From the NCBI RefSeq assembly GCF_933775445.1, contig NC_065876.1, positions 22,878,001-22,942,000 on the forward strand: 64,000 bases of DNA. Reading direction: 5' to 3'. Each line of letters opens with the position of its first letter. Position 1 is the stretch's first letter. The DNA is from Argentina anserina. Lineage: Eukaryota; Streptophyta; Magnoliopsida; Rosales; Rosaceae. The notes under the pieces are model-generated. The model did no database searches, was not told the origin of the DNA, and worked only from the letters and a program-made list of their open reading frames with translations. The translations under genes were made by a program, and so were the position numbers. Of this stretch, positions 31,690 through 41,795 are shown one piece after another.

Positions 31690-33882
31690 ATGGCCGATGC
31701 CGCTGTGACTCCCCCACCGGAACCGTCGGCGCCTCCCCTACCGGCACCGTCGGCGCCTCCCGCATCGTCACCGTCGGCGCCTCCCGCATCGTCACCGTCG
31801 GCGCCTCCCGCATCGTCACCGTCGGCGCCTCCCGCAGCGTCACCGTCGGCGCCTCCCGCAGCGTCACCGTCGGCGCCTCCCATACCGTCACCTTCGGCGC
31901 CTCCCGCACCGTCACCGTCGGCGCCTCCCGCACCGTCACCGTCGGCGCCTCCCGCACCGTCACCGTCGGCGCCTCCCGCACCGTCACCGTCGGCGCCTCC
32001 CGCACCGTCACCGTCGGCGCCTCCCGCACCGTCACCGTCGGCGCCTCCCGCACCGGCTCCAATCTCACATCATCTCCACCCCGTCTCCGACCCTACTGTT
32101 CCTCCGAGAATTCAACCTCCGCCGCGTTGCCGGTCTCGGTCTCCGCCGCGTCGCCGCTCTCGGTCTCCGCCGCGTCGCCGCTCTCGGTCTCCGCCGCGTC
32201 GCCGCTCTCGGTCTCCGCCGCGTCGCCGCTCTCGGTCTCCGCCGCGTCGCCGCTCTCGGTCTCCGCCGCGTCGCCGCTCTCGGTCTCCGCCGCGTCGCCG
32301 CTCTCGGTCTCCGCCGCGTCGCCGCTCTCGGTCTCCGCCGTGTCGCCGCTCTCGTCCTCAGTTGCGTCACTGGTCTCCGCCGCGTCGCCGCTCTCGGTCT
32401 CCGCCTCATCGCCGCTCTCGTCCTCAGTTGCGTCACTGGTCTCCACCTGCTAACCCCGTCCATGGGTAATTTCATTTCTCTTAAATACATTCTTGTTTTT
32501 ACTTATCTGTTTATGAATAGATTTTAATCCTAGTTATGATTGCGATTATGTTGGACTGATTCCCTCCTATAATCACAAAGCATTTGAAACAGTAGGATTT
32601 TAATCTTGTGCTATCACTTACTGTAAAACTATAATCTAGAGATTTTAATCCAAGTTATGAAGGCTATCTAGAGATAAACAATTGTGGTTTTTGTTGAATG
32701 TAGTTAGTTTCTGGGATTTTGATTTCAAATCTCGTTGTATATGATGAGCGGTGGAAAAATGATGACATCAATGGTTGTTTACTGGTCTAGTTGCTATATA
32801 ATTTCCAACAATGCGTTGTTGAGTGAATGGTACAATTGCTCTGCTAATATCGAATCGTAGAAATTTCAAGTCATATAGTATGTCAAAGAATTTGAATCCC
32901 CTTTAATTGTGGAATTGTGAATGTTTGCGTGTCAACCAGTTTTCGAGCAACTGATTCTGTAACTTTGAGGGGGTGTTTGGGGTTTTTTCTATAAATTTTT
33001 TTGTTGTCTTACTGTTTGCCTATTGTTTGTTTTGTTTTTTCTTTAATCTTATGTGTATTGTTACCCAATATTTTTTTTTTCAGGCCAGAGGAGGAAAAGA
33101 GGCCTCCATTCTTTTTGAGGGCGCTCTTCTTTTACGTCCTCTACGTCTTCATATCCTCAGCAGTGTTCTTCTTCTTCAGTAGTTCGTTTCAGCTGTATGC
33201 AGCCCCCAGTCCTCAGCCACCACCTTTGCTTGACCGGATTGTAGCCGCGTTCTACTTCGTGGAGGTGTCCACATTCACCATTGGGTATGGTGATGTGGCA
33301 CCTCTCACTACTACCGGTCAGTTGATTGCCATTGCTATAGATTTATTTTCCTATTTGTTCATATCACGTCTTATTAGTGAGGGCATAGATGATATGATAC
33401 TTAGATCTGAGGTCAGTTGTGGGTTTGAGACTATGGAGGAGCGTAGGAGGACTTATATTAGGGGGTCGGTTGCTATGTTTACAATTTTTGTTGGGCTTGC
33501 TAGTGGATATTTAGGAGCAGCATATCTACAGGACATGAGCCAACGACTTGATTCGATATATTTGGTCTTACTTACTCTCACCACTATCGGGTACGGAGAC
33601 ACGTCGTTTACGACCCTTCACAGTAGATTTTTTGCTATTTGTTGGATTGCCTTGTTCTTACCGGTGTTTGAGAGGGCGTGTCGGTTTTTGGTTAGTCTTT
33701 TGCTACCGTGTAGGTGTGTGGTGGCCTGTGAGATGTTTTTTTGCAGCCCGGTAGGTGTTTGTTTGATGTTTTGTTGCAGCTCTATTGGTACTTGTTTCTC
33801 TTCCATCTGGCTTGCCATTCGAGATTGTATTAGAGGTCATCCAGATCCAGCAGATGCTTCGTCATTGGTTTCATTAGTTTAG
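31690..33882 (+). CDS. Two-pore K+ channel-like protein B with Pro-rich and RS-rich repeat N-terminus
   Basis: Exons 31690-32465 and 33084-33882 (donor GTAATT, acceptor T-run CAG) join in frame to 524 aa, at the same position and phase as in paralogue A. Residues about 10-125 are 14 units of APPAPSPS type. Residues about 145-250 hold SRSPPRRR units, giving ten RSRSPP motifs. This fits RSxpSxP, the mode-I 14-3-3 site; plant TPK1 has a single such site in its cytosolic N-terminus, where 14-3-3 binding activates it. The core keeps four hydrophobic helices and both K+ filters: TIGYGDVAP (GYGD 326-329) and TIGYGDTSF (GYGD 428-431). EF-hands are absent; the tail is hydrophobic and Cys-rich (PCRCVVACEMFFC). 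A K+ conductance at an endomembrane is likely from the family, and multivalent 14-3-3 binding is my inference. A functional RS-type splicing domain is less likely on a membrane channel. Confidence 0.85.
31727..32060 (+). repeat. 24-nt coding minisatellite encoding APPAPSPS
   Basis: The unit GCGCCTCCCGCACCGTCACC plus GTCG occurs 14 times at a strict 24-nt step from 31727 to 32039, with variants (GCATCG, GCAGCG, ATACCG). Adjacent identical variants (three GCATCG units, then two GCAGCG units, then six GCACCG units) show recent unit-by-unit duplication. Confidence 0.95.
32132..32445 (+). repeat. 24-nt coding minisatellite encoding SRSPPRRR
   Basis: The unit TCTCGGTCTCCGCCGCGTCG plus CCGC repeats nine times in register from 32132 to 32347. 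A diverged double block follows (encoding RSRPQLRHWSPP, twice) with one more RSRSPP between. The DNA step is 24 nt, the same as in the preceding array, though the sequence is unrelated. Confidence 0.95.
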
Positions 33883-34800
33883 GGATCTTTGATATAGGAA
33901 TTTTACTATAATGTACAAATTGTTTTTGTTATAAATGAAGTTTCATGCTATGTTGCGTACCATTCTTACGTCATCTATCATTCATAAATTTTTGAGAAAT
34001 GATAGAAATTAATATTTCATCAATTAATTTATACCTATATCGATCTGGATGCATGCATGCAAACTCAGTGAACCTTTATAAGCCAACGCTTTATAAAATG
34101 TTTATCTTTTGCTTCTTCCAAAGGTGAATCTTTCTACCCACCGTAAACGATGCTAGAAAGTGTTCAGTTTTAGAAAAGACAACTTGATGAACTTGGTCAT
34201 GCCCTTGAAAAGAGTTTAAGCATATCTACTAGTATATATTTTTGTCGAAAAAAATTGCGTTGTTGGAGCTGGTACGGCAAGTAATAGGATGGTGCTTTTA
34301 ATGTGATGAGAGGTCATGAGTAGCCCAGAGGGTGAGTTTTGAGTGCAAATGATTGGTTATTGTTGTGGGGTAGATTTATGCAAGATCCATTGTTGAGTTA
34401 GAAGGAAGCAGTTAGCTTAAGTTTGCTTCTTGTTTCGTTGTTTTGATCTGGCTTGTTAGCTTCTGTAGTTCTTTCCCTCTTGTAGGTACAAGTCTTTAGC
34501 TTTTTTCCCCCACTCCCTTGCGTTGTGTTACTGAAGTATCTTTCTTCTGAAAAGAATAATAGTACAGTTGCAATTCAACCATTCCCTTAATTTCCCTTAG
34601 ATGTGGATGAAGTTCAATTTCTTGAAATTCGTAATTTTTTTTTAGAGATTTTGAATGATAGAATTTAACACCTCATCAATTAATTTGAACCTATATCTTC
34701 AAAAGGTGAATTCTTTTACCCGCAGTAAGGGATGCTAGAAAGTGTTAAGTGTAGCGTCTCCATCATTAATTTTATTAGTTAAGGGGATCTAGTCTAATAT
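33883..34800. repeat. Channel B 3' flank with an imperfect internal duplication
   Basis: About 33980-34165 and 34625-34755 share GAATGATAGAA-like sequence, CATCAATTAATTT, ACCTATAT, AAAGGTGAAT, TTTACCC-like and GATGCTAGAAAGTGTT. This is an old direct duplication of roughly 150 bases. No gene is present in the stretch. Confidence 0.6.
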
Positions 34801-36129
34801 TATCATCTGTCCAAGTCTCCAAGGTGTACTGTTACTTTAATCATGTAGCACCTACATGGCTGCATCATCGCCCTTATGATTTTATATTCTATTTCGCAGA
34901 GCTTAAAAGCTCTTAACATATAAGACCCCGTGTTTGAGTAACCGCTCAAATCAGAAAATTGTAAAGCTAGACCAATGCACAGAACAAAATCCGGCACTTT
35001 ACCTGTGCGAATCATCTTGGAGAAAACTTTCTCTGCAAGTCTGCAACCAGGCCTTTACTAACTCCCTGCAATATCATTAAACCACATGACATGCTTTAGG
35101 TCACAACAAAAGAAGAACACCAACACAAAACAGAAAGTATACTTGAGAAATTGGAGCACGGGATATATACATGTGGCTGTTGCAGCAACAGTATGTTTCC
35201 GCCTTTTAACAACAACAGGAACTGCAAGGACATTTTCAAAATGATATAACATCTCGTTGGCCTGGCAGGCCCCGAAATCAGGTTCGGCATCTAAATGGTG
35301 CCATACCAAGGCGCTCTCCTTGCTTTCTATGTAGGAGCCATCAGTTGCCTCCGTATATAAACTCATTACAGGTTCTGCAATTCGTTTCCAGTCGAAGTCT
35401 ACTGCTAATGAGCTTGTTTCCCACTTGGACTTCCTATTCCATCTACAAGGATACCAATGTAAACATGGAATCAGCTAAAGACAAGCACATAGAATCACGT
35501 GAAAGTTATCATGTTGTGTGAGAAAGGAAACTAACTTTATGAAGTATCCATGCTCTGCTGCTATGCCAAGATTCTCACACAGCGAACCATTCGGTAAGAG
35601 AGCCTTGACCCCTACCACTGACTATAAATACAGTGTTCTTGGGATCACTGCAAAGGTTGTTCAGAACAGATATGACTTCTGGACTTGGAGTTTTAACAAT
35701 GGAAGGTTCAGGCATCATTGTTCCATCATAATCCAAGAAGATTGCTCTTGGACCTGTCCTCTTAAATGTAGAGACGATATGGTCAATGTTAAGCTTCCTG
35801 AAACTTGGAGAAAGAGACAAGATTCTAAAATGCAGACCAAAACCAATTCCCCTACACCGTTTTCAGTAGTGATCCTGCCAAACTCGCTCCAAGTCCTGTA
35901 GAAAACTGCGTGACCAACAAGCCACATCATGAGAGCTCACATACCTGATACCTGTAATGTTTCTCGTGCCGCAACTGGTTTTCTTACTCAGGCATTGTGA
36001 TGGTCACATTTAGTGCATCAGCTACAGCTTCAACCCTGATTGCTCCGCTCAAATATGGTGAGCAACCTATGAACTCTGAAATAATAATTGTACTTGTACG
36101 AGGTGAGTCCAAGAACAGGACTCCCAATA

Positions 36130-36440
36130 GCTTTATCCACATTTGGCGTCACCTGCCTTCTAACAATATACTAGTTAGTGTTAACACCTCCCTGAACGGG
36201 GTGATTCTAAGTCAAATCTCATTTGATTCCAGTCGCCGGACCGGTGACCGGTGATTGGCAACCCGGTAACACTGGGTGCCATGCCAGCTAGTGAGGCAGC
36301 TACATTTCCGATCTGAACCTCACCATTGACACCGCCCAAGACGGCTAGCTTGAGCAGTAAATGCATATTGTGTTGGTCCACATTCTCACATTGAAGGAAG
36401 GGCCCAACACTTCTCCCAATGTGCCTATAAAAAACCCATA
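36130..36440. repeat. Segment shared with 50155-50410
   Basis: From TAGTGTTAACACCTCC through GTCGCCGGACCG, GGGTGCCATGCCAGCTAGTG to AAGGAAGGGCCCAACACTTC, this matches the second TPS copy. It does not look like TPS coding sequence, so it may be an intron or an older insertion shared by both copies. The homology continues to about 37030 (50155-51010 in copy 2). Confidence 0.7.
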
Positions 36441-37038
36441 TAAACCACTGAAAAAAGGTAACGTAATCCTAATCCATGATTACTAATTTAAACTTCGGAG
36501 AGTTAAATGTTGGCGTATCACTGACCCTTTGACTTGACACGTGTTGTATGCAAATCCCACTGAGTTGACACATCAGAATACAAGGCTACCAGAAATTGAG
36601 TCCCCGGATTTAGATCCCATAACCATTAGGGATTAGGTTCATGTCATCCCTTTTATAGCATTGACACTGCAACATTCAGCCAATAGATGATAGGCAGTCT
36701 TCTCATTGAAGGGAATGTCTCAATCAATCAAAACAACCGGTCCATAGCCTGGAAAGCCGAAGGCTTCATTTATTCTTCTGGTCGTCGAGTATGTTTCCTT
36801 TTTTGCTTTTTAAACATTTTTCCCGGTGCTCCTTCCTCACAGGGTTTATAATTTGAACCAAGACCACCTTGCCTCGCAACTCTGGGTGCTATTGCAGAAG
36901 TTGTTCCATGGCCAATAACTTAAATGCTGATCCCTTTGAATATGTCCATGTCATCCACACCAAGGATAACTAAGAGTCTTCCCTTGAACTGTTCTTGAAT
37001 CTCTTTGGCCGTCATTGAAGAGGAAGGATGATTTATAG

Positions 37039-37986
37039 CAATGTTTTAAAAGGCTAAAGCGTAGCGGAAGTGTTTCCGGAAGAGCCTCACCAAGGCGTAA
37101 GCCTTGAGGCAATATGCCTAAGCCTTATGTATGAATCCCTATACTTGTGCATTCATTATTCTTATATGTAGTCTTATATATAACATGATTTGTAACCAAA
37201 ATAGACATTATAAATGGTTATTCATTCATAACAAGTATATATCAAAACCATGCAATTAATCAAATCACATTGCATAACATAAATTCATATATCAAAGTAC
37301 TAACTAGTCTTGACATATATATAAAAAAAGAACAATATTTGAACTAGCTTCAAGCTTCAAAATTGCCATCATCATCAATTATAATATCACCACATAAATC
37401 ATCATCTAAAAGTCATCATCACCATTACCTCCCACTAGTGGAAAACCGGTCTTAAGTAGCGAACTGAAAGCTTGGCAAAACAATTTTGCCTCTTAAGTGC
37501 TTCTTAGGCGATGAAATATAACTTAGACTTGGTTCGTCGCTTTAGAAATGCACCTAGCGACAACAGTGATATATTTGTCGCTTAACTGCGTACTTATACG
37601 GCGAAACTTTTTCGTTGTTATGTGTTGGTCACTTAAGTGATTCTCAGATACGATGGAAATTTGTCGTCACCTCCAACAACATCGCCTTCAACACTAACAT
37701 AGGTTTAGTAGAGGGGATTGGTAGAGGTGGTCTTTCTAAAGTCTCAATCTCAAAATCTAAAAGATCTCATCAAAAAAAAAAATAGCTTTTAAAAAAATTG
37801 TCTATTCAAAAAAAAATTTGAATTAAAATAATAATTTGAGGCCTTTGCCTTTCGTGTCTCAAAATGCGCCTTGGTGTGCGCCTTTGGAGCCTCGGTACCT
37901 AGGCAACTAAGACTAAACCCTTTTAGCCTACGCCTTGCGCCTTTTACGACTTGAGGCACACCTCAAACACATTTTTTAAAACATTG
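37039..37986. mobile_element. hAT-type element in TPS pseudogene 1, 8-bp TSD
   Basis: The ends CAATGTTTTAAAAGGC and, inverted, CAATGTTTTAAAAAATG form terminal repeats. The 8-bp duplication ATTTATAG flanks it (37031-37038, 37987-37994). TPS copy 2 (about 51005-51025) has the empty site with a single ATTTATA. The 948-bp element has no transposase. Near its right end are GC-richer stretches such as GCCTTGCGCCTTTTACGAC, mirrored at the left. Confidence 0.9.
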
Positions 37987-38789
37987 ATTTATAGATGATT
38001 GAAACTGATTCATGTGTATACCTACAGCTAGAATCTTAATGTACACCGTGCGACCAAAATATTTGAGTCCAATATTCCAATGTAACCTCGCTTTGATTCA
38101 TAATCAAGGCCAAGCATTCTACTGTAGCAAGATAGAAAGTGGCGAGCATAATCAAATGTATCGAAACCAATTAAATCTATATTTAGCAGGGCTCTCAGTA
38201 TTTCATCTCTGATAGGCAAAGTCCTGTAGATTCAGATGAGGGGAAGGGACTATGCAGAAAAAAGCCAAGCTTAACTGGCCTGAAACGCCTTCTAAAAAAA
38301 AAAGTGGGAAGAATCATGAGGTGATAGTCATGAACCCAAATATAACCATTTTCAGGATTGATCACCTCCATGACTTTGTCGGCATATATTTTGTTAGCAG
38401 AAACATTAGCCTGCCACAGTAGCCTGTCAAAGCGATTACTATGATCCCGGCACATGATAAGCATGTAGTGGAAAAGCGGCCACAAATATTTCTTACAAAA
38501 ACCATGATAATACTTCTTATGAATTCGAAGCTCTGGAGGAAGGAACGTTGCCGTCGTTGCCACACAATTAAAGTCCATAAGTTTCTGGGAAACTTATTCT
38601 TGTTCACTTGCATCTATGTCAACCTTCAGAGACCCTACAAACTTCACCACATCAATGACATCGTCAGATGAAAAACCATCTTTCAGCTGCCGCAAAATTG
38701 AATCCTCGACTGAACCACCATGTCCCAGATTTCGCATCCTTCTGAGACCTAGCTCACTTCTAACTTTTCAATTTAACATGCACATGAAA

Positions 38790-39297
38790 TATAGAGACAA
38801 TCAATCTAACAATCCTCCTAAATAGTAAATTAGCAATAATATGTATATTTTATAAAACCTGAAGACAAAATAATAATTATTCTCTCTACTTATCTCATAT
38901 CTAAATTATTTTGCATTGTCGCACACTCATGATCATAAATTTGAAGCTGTGATACGCACAATAATTACTGAATATTCTTAACTATTTTCGACAGAGACGG
39001 TGTGGAGAACTAGAGATCGACCCGGATACCTCTATATATTAGTGCCACATATTATCATAGAATGGCCCACGTACCTAGCTATGATACACACATGACATAT
39101 ATCACAATATTAATTACTGGATGTTTGATTAGGTGATTACTAAACCAAGTAGAGATCGACCCGAAATACCTAATATATATATATTATATATATGATCGAC
39201 CCAGAGTAAAAAACCAAGGATCCACGATCATAGGTGCCCTATTTTCACAAGGAAGAAAAAGACAACGCCAGATACAATCCTCTCTGCGCCGGCAAAT
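38790..39297 (+). promoter_or_regulatory. Upstream region of NHL2
   Basis: About 500 bases separate the TPS pseudogene from the NHL2 ATG. They hold a TA-rich block with TATA-like sequence (39172-39196) and the phrase GATCGACCC three times (about 39017, 39156 and 39194). The last 105 bases (39193-39297) recur almost unchanged at 63895-63998. CCTCTCTGCGCCGGCAAAT just before the ATG is shared with NHL1 and NHL3. Confidence 0.55.
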
Positions 39298-40008
39298 ATG
39301 GCCTGTAAGAAATTCTCAAGCATACAACCGGTCGGAGATAGCGAAATGGCCGAAACCTCTTTAGTCGGCGGTCCTCAAGTGGTCCCACAGCCGGGTGATA
39401 CATTGGTTAGGTGTCTCAAAATTGCCTGGGGCCTTTTAATCTTTGTAGTCTTGTGTTTCGTAGGTCATGATGTTGTATACTGCAACGTGCTGGAGAGCAA
39501 GGTTAAAGCGACATTAGCACCTGAGTTCAGATTGGAATCAGCTACCATATCCTTGCACGAGTTGAACTCTAAGTTTACCGCCGTGGAGTGGGAAGTTAAA
39601 CTCGCAGCTATAAACCCTAACACAGAGATCGGACTCTATTGCCACGAGGTCAAGGTCACTGTCCACTTTTATGGGTACGGGAATTTCCGATTCACTGTCG
39701 CCGGCGGGCTCTTGCCGAACTTTTTCATAAAGAATGAAACCGAGAAAGTCATCAGTTTCAAACTTGGCATGGTAAGACGGAGCAACGACCCCATGGTGTC
39801 CATGACAGTGAAGCAACTAGAGAGAGTTCCTAGGTCGGTGACGTTGTTTGGGTTCAAACTCAATATTAATTACTCTTATGACAATAAGAAATTGTGTTCC
39901 GTAGATTGTCGCGGATACAAGCTGTACTTTTGGGAACCTGCAACTTTTCAGAGTAATAGAATGATTTCAGGTAAGGGAATTAGCAAGGGCTTGGCTCGTT
40001 CTTCATGA
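39298..40008 (+). CDS. NDR1/HIN1-like (LEA-2 fold) membrane protein, copy 2
   Basis: An intronless frame of 236 aa, close paralogue of the protein at 28939. The N-terminal 40 residues are polar; the membrane helix is at about 45-65 (GLLIFVVLCFVGHDVVY); the outer beta domain carries FRLESATISLHELN, INPNTEIGL and GFKLNINYSYDNKK, with Cys residues near the C-terminus (CSVDCRG). The C-terminus extends past that of copy 1 by RMISGKGISKGLARSS. The ATG at 39298 follows the shared leader directly. Synonymous and conservative differences from copy 1 with no frame break suggest both are kept by selection, which a Ka/Ks test would settle. Defence-related signalling is a family-level inference. Confidence 0.83.
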   Translation: MACKKFSSIQPVGDSEMAETSLVGGPQVVPQPGDTLVRCLKIAWGLLIFVVLCFVGHDVVYCNVLESKVKATLAPEFRLESATISLHELNSKFTAVEWEVKLAAINPNTEIGLYCHEVKVTVHFYGYGNFRFTVAGGLLPNFFIKNETEKVISFKLGMVRRSNDPMVSMTVKQLERVPRSVTLFGFKLNINYSYDNKKLCSVDCRGYKLYFWEPATFQSNRMISGKGISKGLARSS

Positions 40009-40245
40009 ACAAGTTGAATTATGTAAATTCAATCAGGCAAAGCTAAATTCAGCTCTTTCTTTTTCATTTAATTTCTGATAAATTTTCTTGCAATGTTCTC
40101 AATATAAAATTATAGATAGATATTCTTGAGCACATCTTTATGTCTATGTGATTGTCTGTTGCTTTCATTTGCTAAAAGATTTGCCACAGTGGATTAAAAA
40201 GCCACAGGGATGAACTGTGTAAAATATATCAGAAAATGTTACGAG

Positions 40246-40457
40246 TGTTCCGGGGTAATTACTATTATACCATTGTGTGTGTCTTAACATTATTATGTTT
40301 CCTGTTAGAGATAGATTCACTTCTTTGTAGTATTAGAACTCCGAATTCTACGGGATTGTGGTTATGTAATGCCTATATATATGCCACATTATCAATCAAT
40401 AAAGGGTTACGTTATGTTCTATTACGTTGTTATTATTCTCGTTTCATTATCGTAACA
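40246..40457 (+). repeat. Left LTR of the 40-47 kb copia element
   Basis: It starts TGTTCCGGGG and ends TTATCGTAACA. The same family forms the LTR inside the provirus (21806-23354), where it serves as the reference showing the foreign insertion. Confidence 0.8.
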
Positions 40458-41360
40458 CGTCATCAACACTTTGTTCTAAAATGTGTGAGCGACGAGGCCA
40501 CCAAAATAATTTAACCATATCCATGTTTTTTTTCCGGCAACCCCCTTTTCTTAGCATTGTTGGAAAAAGCGAGAAAACCCGACATTGTTGTCAGAACTTG
40601 AGAAAAAAAAATCCAAAACCACAGCTTCTATGGACACCCAAGATTTTCCTATGGGCACCATACCTTTACCATCGACCCGCGCCGGCGACCCGGTTTTTGA
40701 TCGGCTCCATTTTTCGTCGAGTCTCCCTGGACTCCGTCGTCATCCCAGCCCAAACGCCAGCGCCCAGAACTACGTTTTCCGGTTGCCTCCTCAACCCAGT
40801 CCCCACAGTCGCCGACCCGTGCAACTTCGACAGTGTCCCTTGACGTTGTCGAAGCCCCAACCAGCAGCCAACAGCGCTGACGCCTTGAGCCTCTAGTCTC
40901 TTATGTCTGCTCCGATGACAAATCGACGTCGCCCAAGCGCTGCCCAGCTCCCATCTCGGCCTAGCCTCATGTCCCGATCCGTTTTTCAGATCCGACCCGG
41001 CCCATAATTCAAGGCATATGGCTCCACTGAGCCCAACTGAGCCTATTTGGCTTTAAACTTTCTTTTCCTTTTGTTTTTCCTATTTCATTATCTAAGTGTT
41101 CATTTTCAGGTTTTTATTTCGAACGATATTTCACGTGCTCGTATAGGAAAAATCATTGCTCGTCATACTATGATGATGACATGCATGCCAAAGATGGATG
41201 TTACTCAAGAGCTTTCGATGCGATTAGTATGAAAATCGACAAGGAAAAAGAATTCATCAAGCAACTTTCTTGTATGTAGATAAATTTGAAGACTATCTCA
41301 AATTAATGCGGTTTATTTGGCAAACCACCAAGTAAGCTTTTCTTAAAGTTGCTGCTTTTG

Positions 41361-41391
<31 letters not shown>

Positions 41392-41395
<4 letters not shown>

Positions 41396-41795
41396 TCCCT
41401 ATCCAGAGTGAAGCTTCACTCTGGAATTTCAGAGTGAAGTTCCAATTTTGACACACTTTTCGGTCAAATTTTTTCACCATAAGCGATTCAATATTTAGGT
41501 ATGATATTCAAGATCATCTCTACAAAATTTCATCTAATTCGGACATCGTTAAGGTATTGAAATTAGATTAAATCAATGAATGAATTAAAACTGTTCAACG
41601 TGAACCGTTCGTGTAAATCTCAATTTTGAAAGCTTAAATCATTGTCAAATTGGATGAAACTTTATAGAGATGATCTTGAATAGCATATCTAAATATTGAA
41701 TCACTTATGGTGAAAAAATTTGACCGAAAAGTGTGTCAAAATTGGAACTTCACTATGAAACTTCAGAGTGAACCTTCACTCTGGATAGGGACTGT
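41392..41795. mobile_element. 404-bp foldback MITE, copy 1
   Basis: It begins ACAGTCCCTATCCAGAG and ends CTCTGGATAGGGACTGT. Nearly the whole element is one inverted repeat with arms of about 190-200 bases around a short centre, so a transcript would form a long hairpin. TA microsatellite lies on both sides, so the target was probably a TA run. Inside each arm lies a further palindrome around AAGCTT. The copy at 53899-54302 has exactly the same length. Confidence 0.88.

Larger units (their letters stand above)
34800..38770 (-). pseudogene. Class II trehalose-6-phosphate synthase pseudogene 1
   Basis: Class II TPS proteins have a GT20 synthase-like domain and a TPP-like phosphatase domain; most are regulatory. 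Minus-strand fragments follow family order: about 38750-38600 (QLKDGFS, VGSLKVDIDASEQE), 38578-38195 (YYHGFCKKYLWPLFHYML, IWVHDYHLM, KLGFFLHSPFPSSE), 38219-38028 (DEILRALLNIDLIGF, ARHFLSCYSRMLGLDYESKRG), about 37030-36730 (KEIQEQFKG, ILGVDDMDIFKGIS), about 36080-35945 (ADALNVTITMP), 35820-35575 (SIDHIVS-like, FLDYDGTMMPE, the TPP catalytic motif, and VFIVSGRG), 35366-35250 (YTEATDGS, ESALVWHH) and 35015-34965 (PDFVLCIG). Frame breaks, stops, missing middle sequence and a hAT insertion at 37039-37986 show it is dead. A second decayed copy lies at 50150-53865. It diverges from NHL2, about 500 bases away. Confidence 0.88.

Noticed and set aside
31727..32350. CRISPR-like look of the regular 24-nt arrays
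   Set aside because: There are no spacers, the units are directly contiguous and coding, and the genome is eukaryotic.
31538..32490. Several long frames on both strands over exon 1 of channel gene B
   Set aside because: These are composition effects of the two minisatellites. The frame from ATG 31690 joins the channel exon in phase and is preceded by a TATA box.
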